Made by a program: the position numbers and the translations under genes. From positions 1 through 64,000 of the forward strand of contig CAYRSS010000007.1 of the NCBI GenBank assembly GCA_964426945.1: a stretch of DNA of 64,000 bases, in the 5' to 3' direction. How positions within the stretch are numbered: position 1 is the first letter of the stretch; each line of letters begins with the position of its first letter. Source of the stretch: CAYRSS01 sp964426945. GTDB taxonomy: Bacteria; Planctomycetota; Phycisphaerae; UBA1845. The notes beneath the pieces were generated by a model that searched no databases, was not told where the DNA came from, and saw nothing but the letters and a program-made list of their open reading frames with translations. This document shows positions 17,070-25,562 of the stretch, in pieces.

Positions 17070-17169
17070 GTCATGCGCGGATCGCGCGCTGCGCTTGGTG
17101 GGTGTGGTGGACCGCGGGTATCCTCGTTGCGGGGCTGCTTGCGGGGGAGGCGGCCGGGGCGGGGACGCG

Positions 17170-18285
17170 ATGGCATCGGACGTGATCATCATCGGCGGCG
17201 GCGTGGTCGGCCTCACGGTCGCGCGGCGACTGGCGCTGGGCGGGCGGCGGGTGCGGCTGCTGGAGCGCAGCGCGTGCGGCCGGGAGGCGTCCTGGGCCGG
17301 AGCGGGCATCCTCGCCCCCTGCAATCCCCATCGAACCGATCCACTTCATCAGCTCACCGAACGCAGCCTGGCGATGTTCGAGGGCTTCTGCGCAGCATTG
17401 CAGGACCAGACCGGGATCGATCCGGAGTACGACCGGCTCGGCGAGCTGACGCTCCTGCTGACCCCGGAGGCCGTGCCGGTCGCGGAGTCAGACGCCCGCG
17501 CCGGAGCGGCGATGCGCATGCCCGACGGGTCTGCGGCGTACGAGATGATTTCACCCGCGGCACTGCGCGAGATGGAGCCCGCCGCCGCGCCTGATGCGCT
17601 CGGCGCGCTGCTCTGCCGCTCGACGGCGACGGTGCGCAACCCGCGGCTGCTGGCGGCGCTGGTGGCGGGATGTCGGGCAGCGGGCGTGGAAGTCTGCGAA
17701 GGTGTTGCCGTAGACGACCTGGTGGTGGAGGGCGATCGCGTCGTTGGCGTGATGGCGCAGGGCGAGCGCCATCGGGGCGACTGCGCAGTGGTCTGCGCCG
17801 GCGCCTGGTCCGGGGCGATCGGCGCCCGCCTGGCGGAGTGGCTGCCGGTCCGGCCGGTTCGCGGTCAGATGGTGTTGATGCACGCTGAGCCGGGGCGGCT
17901 GCGGCACGTGCTGGCGCGTGGGAAGCGCTACCTCGTTCCGCGTCGCGACGGTCACATCCTCGCGGGCAGCACCGAGGAGCCCGAAGCCGGTTTCGCGAAG
18001 CGCAACACCCCGGAGGGCATCGCCGCCGTGAGTGAGGCTGCGCTGCGACTCGCGCCCGGGCTGGCGGACGCCCCGCTGCTGGCGACGTGGGCGGGGCTTC
18101 GTCCGGGCACGCCCGACGGCCGGCCCTACGTCGGCCCGGTGCCGGCGCTGGCGGGGCTGTGGGCGGCCACGGGGCACTTTCGCTCGGGGCTTACCCTCGC
18201 GCCGGTGACGGCGGAGGCGCTTTTCGAACTGCTGGAAGGGCGGACCTACGACATCGACCTGTCGCCCCTCCGCCCCGGCCGCTGA
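17170..18285 (+). CDS. thiO: FAD-dependent glycine oxidase (ThiO-type)
   Basis: 371 residues from the ATG at 17170, a start that places the Rossmann motif VIIIGGGVVGLTVARRL at residues 5-21. ThiO oxidises glycine to iminoglycine for thiazole synthesis in thiamine biosynthesis. The family features are EASWAGAGILAP after the dinucleotide fold, the VRPVRGQM strand, RYLVPRRDGHILAGSTEE, and the C-terminal WAGLRPGTPDGRPYVG with ATGHFRSGLTLAP. No other thi gene is adjacent, so a general D-amino-acid/glycine oxidase role (DadA family) cannot be excluded. fabI follows on the same strand after ~105 bases. Confidence 0.85.
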   Translation: MASDVIIIGGGVVGLTVARRLALGGRRVRLLERSACGREASWAGAGILAPCNPHRTDPLHQLTERSLAMFEGFCAALQDQTGIDPEYDRLGELTLLLTPEAVPVAESDARAGAAMRMPDGSAAYEMISPAALREMEPAAAPDALGALLCRSTATVRNPRLLAALVAGCRAAGVEVCEGVAVDDLVVEGDRVVGVMAQGERHRGDCAVVCAGAWSGAIGARLAEWLPVRPVRGQMVLMHAEPGRLRHVLARGKRYLVPRRDGHILAGSTEEPEAGFAKRNTPEGIAAVSEAALRLAPGLADAPLLATWAGLRPGTPDGRPYVGPVPALAGLWAATGHFRSGLTLAPVTAEALFELLEGRTYDIDLSPLRPGR

Positions 18286-18391
18286 GGGTGGCCGAGCGGT
18301 CGGTCGGCCTTGCCATCCCCCCGGCATGGCCCGACAATCCCTTTTTCGCCCATCCGGATCGGGCCGACCGAGAGAAGGGAGCATCGCCGCC

Positions 18392-19171
18392 ATGGCTATT
18401 CTGTCCGGGAAGAAGGGTCTCGTTTTCGGGATCGCCAACGACCGCAGCATCGCCTGCCACATCGCCCAGAGCTTTACGGAGCAGGGGGCGAAGTGCGCGT
18501 TTCCCTATCTCCCCGGCGAGAAGAATGAGCGCCGGGTGCTCAAGGCCCTGGAAGAGGTGGGCATTCGCGAGCCGTGGACCCTGCCGTGCGACGCGTCGAA
18601 AGACGAGGACCTCGACGCCGCGTTCGACGCGGCCCGCTCGCGGTTCGACACGATCGACTTCGTGGTCCACTCAATTGCCTACGCGGACCGGACGTACCTC
18701 AAGCCCGGCAAGTTCGCCGAGACGCCGCGCGACGTATTCACGCAGGCGCTGGACATCTCGGCCTATTCACTGGTGGCAATGGCCCGGCGGGCCCGGCCGA
18801 TGATGACGGCCGGCGGCTCGATCCTCGCGATGACCTACTACGGCAGCGACAAGGCCGTGCCGGGCTACAACGTGATGGGCGTGGCCAAGGCGGCGCTGGA
18901 GGCGTGCACGCGCTACCTCGCGCTGGAGATGGGCGAGTTCGGCATTCGCGTGAACACGATCAGCGCCGGCCCGCTGCGCACGCTGTCGTCCATGGCCGTG
19001 GGCGGTATCGACGAGATTTTCGACTGGGTTTCCAAGAAGGCCCCCCTGCGCCGCAATATCGAGGCGGGCGAGGTGGGCAAGACCGCCGCGTTCCTCGCGA
19101 GCGACCTGTCGACGGGCATCACCGGCGAGAACCTGTTCGTGGATGCGGGGTACAACATCGTCGGGCTCTAG
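18392..19171 (+). CDS. fabI: Enoyl-[acyl-carrier-protein] reductase (NADH), FabI
   Basis: 259 residues from the ATG at 18392; AAGGGAG lies 11 bases upstream. FabI reduces trans-2-enoyl-ACP in the last step of each fatty-acid elongation cycle. The N-terminal LSGKKGLVFGIANDRSIACHIA is the NAD-binding motif of FabI rather than of ordinary short-chain reductases. The catalytic pair is in YNVMGVAKAALE (Tyr159, Lys166), with the additional FabI tyrosine in MTYYGS. The RTLSSMAVGG loop and the FLASDLSTGITGE end are canonical. It is the target class of triclosan-like inhibitors. All key residues are intact. Confidence 0.96.
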   Translation: MAILSGKKGLVFGIANDRSIACHIAQSFTEQGAKCAFPYLPGEKNERRVLKALEEVGIREPWTLPCDASKDEDLDAAFDAARSRFDTIDFVVHSIAYADRTYLKPGKFAETPRDVFTQALDISAYSLVAMARRARPMMTAGGSILAMTYYGSDKAVPGYNVMGVAKAALEACTRYLALEMGEFGIRVNTISAGPLRTLSSMAVGGIDEIFDWVSKKAPLRRNIEAGEVGKTAAFLASDLSTGITGENLFVDAGYNIVGL

Positions 19172-19209
19172 CCGCGGCGTGCCCGCTCGCGATCAGTGAC
19201 TACCGCGGA

Positions 19210-19983
19210 TCAGTTGTCGCCGCCCCGCAGCGCTTTGCGGAGCCGCTGTCTCTCGCGCATCAACATGATCAGTGTCACGGCGTGGACGCCCAGCAGCGCC
19301 GCCGTCAGGGCGATCCGCCCAAGCTCGCCGGTGAACCTGCTGAGCGCCAGCGCCGGCCACAGCAAGCAAATCCCCACAGTCAGCCACCCCAGCCGACCCG
19401 CCCACCGCAGGCTGCGGTCGCGCTCCTGCGACCGGTGGCCCGTGGCCCACGCGCGGAACAGGAGTGCGAGCGCCGCGAGGCGAAGCCCCGCCAGCAGGCT
19501 GAAGGAGGCCGTTCCCGGGAGGCTGGAGAAACTCGGCGGGATTCCGTCGAGCATCGGCACGGTGCCGATGATGGCCACCGCCGTGCCGATCCCGAACCCG
19601 GTGGTCGCTCGGCGGAGGTTGCGCACGCCGACGGCGGCGCGGCCGCTTCCCGCCTCGAGCAAGAGCGTTGCCGTAGTCATCAGGGCGAGCAGGTCGATCA
19701 CCACCACAGTGCCCAGCCAGGTCTCCGGCCGCAGGGCATTCCGCCACGGCAGCGTGGCCGCGGCGATCAGCAGCCAGACCACGATCTGAAAGAACAGCAG
19801 CAGAGCGACGCCGCGGCGCCGGGAGAGGAGCCGCGCCCGGGCTCGCGACCCGCGGCGGATCTTCAGTGTGTCGGCGACCAGCAGACCGCACTCGGGACAG
19901 CGACCCTCCTCAGACAGCGTGCGGAGGTTGTACTCGCATCGGATGCAGAGCAGGTCTTCCGCGATGGTCTCGGCCGGCTGCAT
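19210..19983 (-). CDS. Zinc-ribbon membrane protein, paralogue 1
   Basis: 257 residues. The N-terminus carries a CxxC...CxxC zinc ribbon (Cys13, Cys16, Cys29, Cys32) of the pattern CxRCxYNLRTL...CPECG that is common in planctomycete membrane proteins. Six or so hydrophobic helices follow (for example LLLFFQIVVWLLIAAA). No catalytic motif was seen. It lies 12 bases downstream of a second protein of the same plan, so the two probably arose by duplication and form an operon. The role is unknown. The C-terminus is basic (RERQRLRKALRG). Confidence 0.75.
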   Translation of the reverse strand: MQPAETIAEDLLCIRCEYNLRTLSEEGRCPECGLLVADTLKIRRGSRARARLLSRRRGVALLLFFQIVVWLLIAAATLPWRNALRPETWLGTVVVIDLLALMTTATLLLEAGSGRAAVGVRNLRRATTGFGIGTAVAIIGTVPMLDGIPPSFSSLPGTASFSLLAGLRLAALALLFRAWATGHRSQERDRSLRWAGRLGWLTVGICLLWPALALSRFTGELGRIALTAALLGVHAVTLIMLMRERQRLRKALRGGDN

Positions 19984-19995
19984 GGGTTGTGGGAC

Positions 19996-20919
19996 TCAGG
20001 CCTGATCGGGGCTGTCCGTCGGTTCGGAGGCGGTGGGCGGCGGGGTGGAATCGGTGTCGTCGGGCGAGGCCAGCGGCGACTCGTAGAGCCGCAGCACCCG
20101 GCCGGTCTCCAACATCAGCACCGCCGTGAGCCCGCCGAGCGAGACGAGAATGATCAGCCCGATCACCAGCAGGATGGTCCCTCCACCCGGGGCGAACCAC
20201 ACGGTATTCGTCGTCGCCAGGTAGATTGCGGCCAGGCTCGCCATCAGGCCGAGCGCACTGACCGTCAGCGCCCGGCAGGCGAAATCGGCGAAGCTCCGCA
20301 GGCGGACCCGGTGAAGGGTGGTCGCGATCAGGCGCGCATAGCCCGCCTGGATCCGCCAGACGAGCAGCAGCAGTGAGAACGGAACCAGGAAGATGGCCGG
20401 GGGCCCCAGCGCCAGCACCAGCATCGCCGAGACGGCCGAACAGGCGATGCGCGCCGGACGCTCGCCGCGGATGGCGGAGTCGTCCCCGCTGAGGAGGGCG
20501 GTCTGTCGCACCGGCTTGAGCACGCTGGCGAGGATGATCGTCGAGGCCACCAGACAAAACCACGTCACCACGGCGGCCCCGACCGTCAGGCCGATCAACA
20601 GGTCGCTCATTGGCAGCATCGGTGCGACGAGGGCGGCGAAGAGCACCAGAAACCCCAGGAACGCCAGCGTGAACACTTGGGTGTGTCCGGCGACGTCGGC
20701 CACCTTGCGGCGCAGGGCGGCGCTGCACACCAGCGCGTCGGCCATGGTCTGCACGACCGGCCAGCCGCACTCGGTGCACTGGTGGGCGATGGTCAGCGTG
20801 CGCAGGTTGTATCCGCAGCGTGCGCAGGCAAGGTCGAAGTGGATGACGATGTTCGACCGCGCATCGCGTCCGGGGGGCCACATCGCGCTCTCGATCGGGA
20901 GCATGCTGCGCATCCTCAT
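19996..20919 (-). CDS. Zinc-ribbon membrane protein, paralogue 2
   Basis: 307 residues, same architecture as its downstream neighbour: a zinc ribbon (Cys32, Cys35, Cys48, Cys51; CARCGYNLRTL and CTECG) and then about six membrane helices. It differs by a longer N-terminus and an acidic Pro/Thr/Asp tail (~285-307). The start is uncertain: Met6 or Met13 are also possible and no strong SD is evident. The sequence between helices shows no known active site. The pairing of two diverged copies suggests a heteromeric membrane complex, which is inference. Confidence 0.75.
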   Translation of the reverse strand: MRMRSMLPIESAMWPPGRDARSNIVIHFDLACARCGYNLRTLTIAHQCTECGWPVVQTMADALVCSAALRRKVADVAGHTQVFTLAFLGFLVLFAALVAPMLPMSDLLIGLTVGAAVVTWFCLVASTIILASVLKPVRQTALLSGDDSAIRGERPARIACSAVSAMLVLALGPPAIFLVPFSLLLLVWRIQAGYARLIATTLHRVRLRSFADFACRALTVSALGLMASLAAIYLATTNTVWFAPGGGTILLVIGLIILVSLGGLTAVLMLETGRVLRLYESPLASPDDTDSTPPPTASEPTDSPDQA

Positions 20920-21316
20920 TGATCAGCGGCTCTGAGGCGACCGGTCGGGCCCGCTCTTCAGCCCCGACGGGGCGCTGAAATGGCGCGGCCGAAGGGCGGG
21001 GACCCAACCCCTTCAGGGCCGCGAGCGCGAATAAGCGGCGATGCCGCAAGGTTGGCCGCGATTCAGCCAGCCCTGGGCTGTGGGGACGGAACGCCGTCGG
21101 CGTTCATGATTGCGGCCGGTTCTTCTCCAACCGTCGACCGATTGGTGCCAATCGCATGCTCACGCCGGTTACAGCGAGAGCATGTCACCCTTGGTCTCCA
21201 GCCATCCGGATCCTCTCCGTGCCCTCCGTGCGCACTCCGCGCTCTCTGTGGTTCCTCTTCCGTCCGTGGCCCGGCGGCTTGCCGGCGTGCATCGGACAAT
21301 GCCGTGGCCCCGCACG
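20920..21316. other. Intergenic stretch with dispersed repeats
   Basis: About 400 bases without a supported gene. It includes the GCATGC palindrome (21154-21185) and a CCTCCGTGCGCACTCCGCG/CTCTGTGGTTCC-type repeat (~21220-21262), whose relatives occur at 2169-2205 and 35399-35587. Confidence 0.5.
21154..21185 (+). repeat. GCATGC-type dispersed palindrome, copy 1
   Basis: Arms GCATGCTC (21154-21161) and GAGCATGT (21178-21185) with an inner CGC/GCG pair. It is the same unit as 26721-26752 in the opposite orientation. Confidence 0.6.
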
Positions 21317-21799
21317 TCAATAGAACACGGTCAGGATCAGGTTCGGATCGGCGTGCTTGCCCTCGAACACGCCAATGGTCGACGTGGACGCCTTCACGGT
21401 GATCTCGGGGTTGTCGTCGAGCCAGTGGTTGATCTGCTCGGTCATGAAGGCGATGGCGCCGTCGTTGAGTTTCGAGTGGAAGATCCGGCAGCGTGTGCCG
21501 CCCGGGGCGTTGGGAGCCAGCGGTCGCTTGAACTGCGACTCGTCCCAGCGTCCGCCGCCGATGGCCTGGTTGGTCGTGGCGAAGGCGCTGATCATCGTGC
21601 TCGAGGCCTTCTCGTTGGCGTCGCCGGGTTCATGGTCGATCGGCTCGGCCAGATCGCCGCCGCCGCCCGAATCGCTTCCGCCCTGCAGGCAGAACGCGCA
21701 GAGCAGCCGGCCGGACAGACGCTTGGCGATGCCGCTCTGGATGTGTTCGGTATACACCGCCGCGCCGCACTGATCGCATGTGAAGGTTACGTCCGACAT
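21317..21799 (-). CDS. Zinc-ribbon protein of unknown function
   Basis: 160 residues from the ATG at 21799, with AGGGAG about 10 bases upstream; longer open frame upstream is not supported. The N-terminus has a treble of Cys pairs (Cys8-x2-Cys11, Cys34-x2-Cys37) typical of a zinc ribbon, then a Gly/Asp-rich linker. The C-terminal ~75 residues (CRIFHSKLNDGAIAFM through WLDDNPEITVKASTSTIGVFEG and ILTVFY) look like a small alpha-beta domain. I did not recognise the family. It diverges from gcvT, with about 160 bases between the starts, so the two may share a control region. Confidence 0.7.
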   Translation of the reverse strand: MSDVTFTCDQCGAAVYTEHIQSGIAKRLSGRLLCAFCLQGGSDSGGGGDLAEPIDHEPGDANEKASSTMISAFATTNQAIGGGRWDESQFKRPLAPNAPGGTRCRIFHSKLNDGAIAFMTEQINHWLDDNPEITVKASTSTIGVFEGKHADPNLILTVFY

Positions 21800-21960
21800 G
21801 ACTGGTACTCCCTTCATCGCAGGACAGACGAGTTGCAGGTCCAGTGTAGCCCGTGACGGCGGGGCCGTGCAAGCAGGCGGACGGGCCGGCGGAGTGATCG
21901 TCCGTTGACAGCGGCAGGGCCCGTTCCTACCGTAGCCACACGCCGACCGGGAGCCCCGCA

Positions 21961-23058
21961 ATGACCAGCGACAGCCTGAAAACCCCGCTGCACGAAGCCC
22001 ACCTCGCGTGGGGCGCCCGCATGGTCGACTTCGCGGGCTGGGACATGCCCATCCAGTACGCGGGCATTACCGAGGAACACCTGCACACGCGCGGCGCGTG
22101 CAGCGCGTTCGACGTGTCGCACATGGGCCGCCTGCGCCTCACCGGCGGAGACTGTCAGCGCCTGCTCGACCGCCTCTGCACCCGCAACCTGGCGAAAGCC
22201 GAGGTCGGCCGATGCTACTACTCGCACGTCTGCCGCGAGGACGGCGGCATTCTCGACGACGTCATCGTTTCGCGTTTCGAGGACGCCTGGGGGGTGGTGT
22301 GCAACGCGTCGAACCGGGCGAAGATCGTCGCGTGGATCGGCAAGCACGCGGCCGGGCTCGACGTGAAGCTGCGCGACGAAACCACCTCCACCGCCATGGT
22401 CGCCGTCCAGGGGCCGCGCACGGCGGAGGTCGCCGCCGGGCTGGTCGACGTCGACCTGGGCGACATCAAGCGCTACCGGTTCAAGGTCTTCGCGCTGCTG
22501 ATGGCCAACATCATCGTCTACCGCAGCGGCTACACCGGCGAGGATGGCTACGAGCTGGTCCTGCCTGCGGGGCTCGTCAAGCTGCTGCTTCCCCGGCTGG
22601 TGGGCACGAAGGACAAGCCCCACCCCGTCGTCCGCTGGGCCGGGCTGGGGGCGCGAGACACGTTGCGGATGGAAGCGGCCATGCCGCTCTATGGCCACGA
22701 GTTGACCGAGGAGTGGGACTCGCTGACCGCCGGGCAGGAATGGTGCGTCGACCTGACCAAGGACTTTATCGGGGCCGAGGCCATGCGGCGGATGAAGGAG
22801 GCGGGGCTGGCCCGGCGGCTCGTCGGGCTGGAGCTTGAAGGCCGACGCATCGCGCGGCAGTATTACCCTGTCTATGCGGGCGAGCGAAAGGTCGGCGAGA
22901 TCACCAGCGGCACGCTCAGCCCGACGCTGGGCAAGAGCATCGCCATGGCCCTCGTCGCGGCCGAGAGCAGCGCCGAAGGCACGAGCCTTGAGGTTGATCT
23001 CGGCAAGACCCGCAACGCCGCCCGCGTGGTGAAGCTGCCGTTCTACAAGAGGCAGTAG
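21961..23058 (+). CDS. gcvT: Glycine cleavage system T protein (aminomethyltransferase)
   Basis: 365 residues. GcvT takes the aminomethyl group from lipoylated GcvH, releases ammonia and forms 5,10-methylene-tetrahydrofolate. It shows KTPLHEAHLAWGARMVDFAGWDMP, FDVSHMG, AVQGPR, the SGYTGEDGYEL motif around the catalytic/folate-binding region, GLGARDTLRMEAAMPLYGHEL and the C-terminal GEITSGTLSPTLGK barrel. Length and order are standard. gcvH follows 71 bases later. The P protein genes (gcvPA/PB) are not in the window. No glycine riboswitch is recognisable upstream. Confidence 0.96.
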   Translation: MTSDSLKTPLHEAHLAWGARMVDFAGWDMPIQYAGITEEHLHTRGACSAFDVSHMGRLRLTGGDCQRLLDRLCTRNLAKAEVGRCYYSHVCREDGGILDDVIVSRFEDAWGVVCNASNRAKIVAWIGKHAAGLDVKLRDETTSTAMVAVQGPRTAEVAAGLVDVDLGDIKRYRFKVFALLMANIIVYRSGYTGEDGYELVLPAGLVKLLLPRLVGTKDKPHPVVRWAGLGARDTLRMEAAMPLYGHELTEEWDSLTAGQEWCVDLTKDFIGAEAMRRMKEAGLARRLVGLELEGRRIARQYYPVYAGERKVGEITSGTLSPTLGKSIAMALVAAESSAEGTSLEVDLGKTRNAARVVKLPFYKRQ

Positions 23059-23129
23059 ACGGGCCGCAAGGCAGCGGGCGGGGTTCCGGGCCGCCGTGGT
23101 ACCTTCAACAGGAACGGGATGAGACGTTT

Positions 23130-23510
23130 ATGAGTCTTCCGAACAACCTCCGCTACTCCGAGACGCACGAGTGGTTCCGGGTCGAGGGCGACGTCGTCAC
23201 CATCGGCATCACCCAGCACGCGGCCGATGAGCTGACCGACATCACCTACGTCGAATTGCCCAAGGTCGGCAAGGTGCTCAAGGAGGGCGACCCCTTCGGC
23301 GAGGTCGAGTCGGTCAAGGCGACCAGCGAACTGTTCTCGGCCGTCGGCGGCGAGGTGGTCGAGGTCAACCGGGACCTCGGCGAACACCCCGATTTCCTCA
23401 ACAGCGATCCGTTCGGCAAGGGCTGGATCGTCAAGATCCGCACCAGCAAGACCGAACCGCTCAACGCCCTGATGGACGCGGGCGGGTATGGGGAGATGGT
23501 CGGGGCGTAA
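23130..23510 (+). CDS. gcvH: Glycine cleavage system H protein (lipoyl carrier)
   Basis: 126 residues. The lipoyl-bearing beta-hairpin is intact: FGEVESVKATSELFSAV with the attachment lysine at Lys63. The opening YSETHEWFRVEGDVVTIGIT and the turn ADELTDITYVELPKVG are canonical for GcvH. The protein shuttles the methylamine intermediate between P, T and L proteins. An AACAGGAACGGGATGAGACGTTT leader lies upstream, with only a weak SD. It forms an operon with gcvT. Confidence 0.96.
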   Translation: MSLPNNLRYSETHEWFRVEGDVVTIGITQHAADELTDITYVELPKVGKVLKEGDPFGEVESVKATSELFSAVGGEVVEVNRDLGEHPDFLNSDPFGKGWIVKIRTSKTEPLNALMDAGGYGEMVGA

Positions 23511-23707
23511 CACCCCGGCAGCCGGGACCCCGTTTCTCAAGTGGCCGCACCATGGGTGCCAGGCCCAGTTCCAAACTGCGTCGCGTGTCGTTTCCTGATC
23601 GACAAGCATTGCGGTTCCCCGCTGGCGGATTACTGTAAGCAGGGGCCGCAGAGTCTTTTGCGACTGGCGCGCCGGCTCCCGCGCGCAATACGATCAGGCA
23701 CGACAAC

Positions 23708-25375
23708 ATGGCACTTCTGGTTTTCGATATCGAAACGTCGAATCTCTTCGACGCGAAGCCGGGCGAGGACATCGAGAAGTACGGTCCTTTCGACGTGGCC
23801 GTGGCGGTCACGAGGCTTGACGGTGAAAACCCCATCATCTGGTTGTCGCGAGGGCCCTCGAACGACCCTCTGTTGAGCATGCGGGAGGAGGATGCGCGCA
23901 GGTTGCTTGCCTACCTCGATGCGATGCAGCAACGGGGACATACCCTGTGCGCATGGAACGGGCTCAAGTTCGACTTGCGGTGGATCGGTCACGCGGCGGG
24001 AGACATCCCGGCGGCATCCCGTGTGGCACTGGGAATCTATGATCCCCTGTTTCAGTTGTTCAAGGCCAAGGGCTTTCCCGTCTCACTTGAGGCCGCAGCA
24101 GAGGGCATGTCTGTATCGGCGCAGAAAACCATGGATGCCGCCGACGTGCCCCGGTATTGGCGAGCCGGACACTTCAACGCCGTATGCGAATATGCCATCA
24201 ACGACGTGCAGATGACGATGGAGGTCGCGTCAAGAATCATCGAGCGCAGGGAGATCGCGTGGATCACGCGGCGCGGTGAGCGCTCGGTTGTCCCCGTTCC
24301 GGGATTGCGATCGGTCGCAGACTGCCTCGACGATCCGATGCCGGATCAGTCCTGGATGGACAAGCCTGTCACGCAGCGGTCGTTTACGCGATGGATGAGT
24401 CCGTCGGTTGCTCGTGCGCGCGGTCCGAGGCGGGCTCGAGGAGCCCGGACTCCAGCGAAGCTCAGGAACAACAACCCGGCCGCGAACACCTCTCTCGCTC
24501 TCGGCATCCTCGCGTTGCTCTTCGTGTTGGTATTCGGTTTCAATGCTCTCGCCTTCTGGGTGGGCCTACTGGGGGTCCTGCTCGGAGGCACTTCCGCCGC
24601 ACTCTCGATCGGTTCCCATGATCGCGGCTTCCTTCGCACGGCGTGCGGCATGGCGTGTTCGATCGTCGCGATTCTCGTGGTCATTTATGCAGCGATCACG
24701 ACTGCGCTGGCGGGAGGGCAGGCCGTGTCGGAGCCGAGTGAATCAAGATCAGTCGTTCGACTAGGCACCGCGGACGCTGGTCGTGGCGCCGTCGCTCACG
24801 ATGACCGCCCTCGCCAGGAAACGAGCGATTCGCCGCCGGAAGAGGTCCTCGATCGGGAGATTCCGGCCGTAATTCCGCCTATGAAACCGAGGGTAGACGC
24901 GCCGAGTCCGAGGCGGGAGGTCCCCAGTGCCCCAACTCCGCAGTGGTACTCGCTGGGGCAAACCGCGATCGAGGTTAAGCACGCCGAAATCGGTCCGGTT
25001 CGGATGACCGGGAGCGAGCAGGAGGATGAGCGGGCTTTCGCAATCGGCCTTGTCATCACCAACAAGGACCGCAGCAACAAAGTCAAGTACATTTCGTGGC
25101 GCGGGCCGAGCTTCACCCGTCGCCCGGCGGTGTTGCGAGATGATCGTGCCAACCTGATCCGGCGGCTGCCGCCGACCGTGAGCCGGCATCCGGTTGGCGC
25201 TGTCGAGGTCGCCGAATCGCTTGCACCGGGAGATTCCATCAGCGATGTGCTGCTCTTCGAGGTGCCCAGTGGCGACCCCGATTACTACCTTCTTGAGCTA
25301 CCCGGTGAACACGTCGGCGCACGAGGTGAGTCCACCACCATCCGCATCCCGGCTGAGCTGATAAGAAGGAACTGA
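23708..25375 (+). CDS. DEDDy-type 3'-5' exonuclease fused to membrane helices and an outer domain
   Basis: 555 residues. Residues 1-185 form an RNase H-fold exonuclease: Exo I FDIET (Asp7, Glu9), Exo II WNGLKFD (Asp89) and Exo III YAIND (Tyr162, Asp166). All four acidic residues and the Tyr of the DEDDy class are present. A basic Arg-rich linker (~230-255) leads to two or three hydrophobic segments (~262-300 and ~312-336) and a Ser/Pro-rich stretch. The last ~140 residues form a predicted beta domain beginning QWYSLGQTAIEVKHAEIG. The domain order would put the nuclease in the cytoplasm, tethered to the membrane. I know no named family with this arrangement. It lies alone between gcvH and citrate synthase. 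Confidence 0.75.
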   Translation: MALLVFDIETSNLFDAKPGEDIEKYGPFDVAVAVTRLDGENPIIWLSRGPSNDPLLSMREEDARRLLAYLDAMQQRGHTLCAWNGLKFDLRWIGHAAGDIPAASRVALGIYDPLFQLFKAKGFPVSLEAAAEGMSVSAQKTMDAADVPRYWRAGHFNAVCEYAINDVQMTMEVASRIIERREIAWITRRGERSVVPVPGLRSVADCLDDPMPDQSWMDKPVTQRSFTRWMSPSVARARGPRRARGARTPAKLRNNNPAANTSLALGILALLFVLVFGFNALAFWVGLLGVLLGGTSAALSIGSHDRGFLRTACGMACSIVAILVVIYAAITTALAGGQAVSEPSESRSVVRLGTADAGRGAVAHDDRPRQETSDSPPEEVLDREIPAVIPPMKPRVDAPSPRREVPSAPTPQWYSLGQTAIEVKHAEIGPVRMTGSEQEDERAFAIGLVITNKDRSNKVKYISWRGPSFTRRPAVLRDDRANLIRRLPPTVSRHPVGAVEVAESLAPGDSISDVLLFEVPSGDPDYYLLELPGEHVGARGESTTIRIPAELIRRN

Positions 25376-25562
25376 CGCCGCGGTGAAATGGTGGCCGGGC
25401 CAACCATGCGGGCCAGCCGATACCGTTCCGGCGCCGATTCCGCAGAGGGTTGCCACCCCGCGCCCTGTCCGCATAATGGGCCTTGCAGGGCCGCGAACCG
25501 GCGGCCCCGGCCGCCGGGCCGGGTCGCCTCGGCCGATCGCCGACAGGTTGGAGTGTCTGGAC

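Noticed and set aside
21800..21960. Glycine riboswitch upstream of gcvT
   Set aside because: No tandem aptamer-like pattern or suitable stems were found in the 160 bases between the divergent starts.
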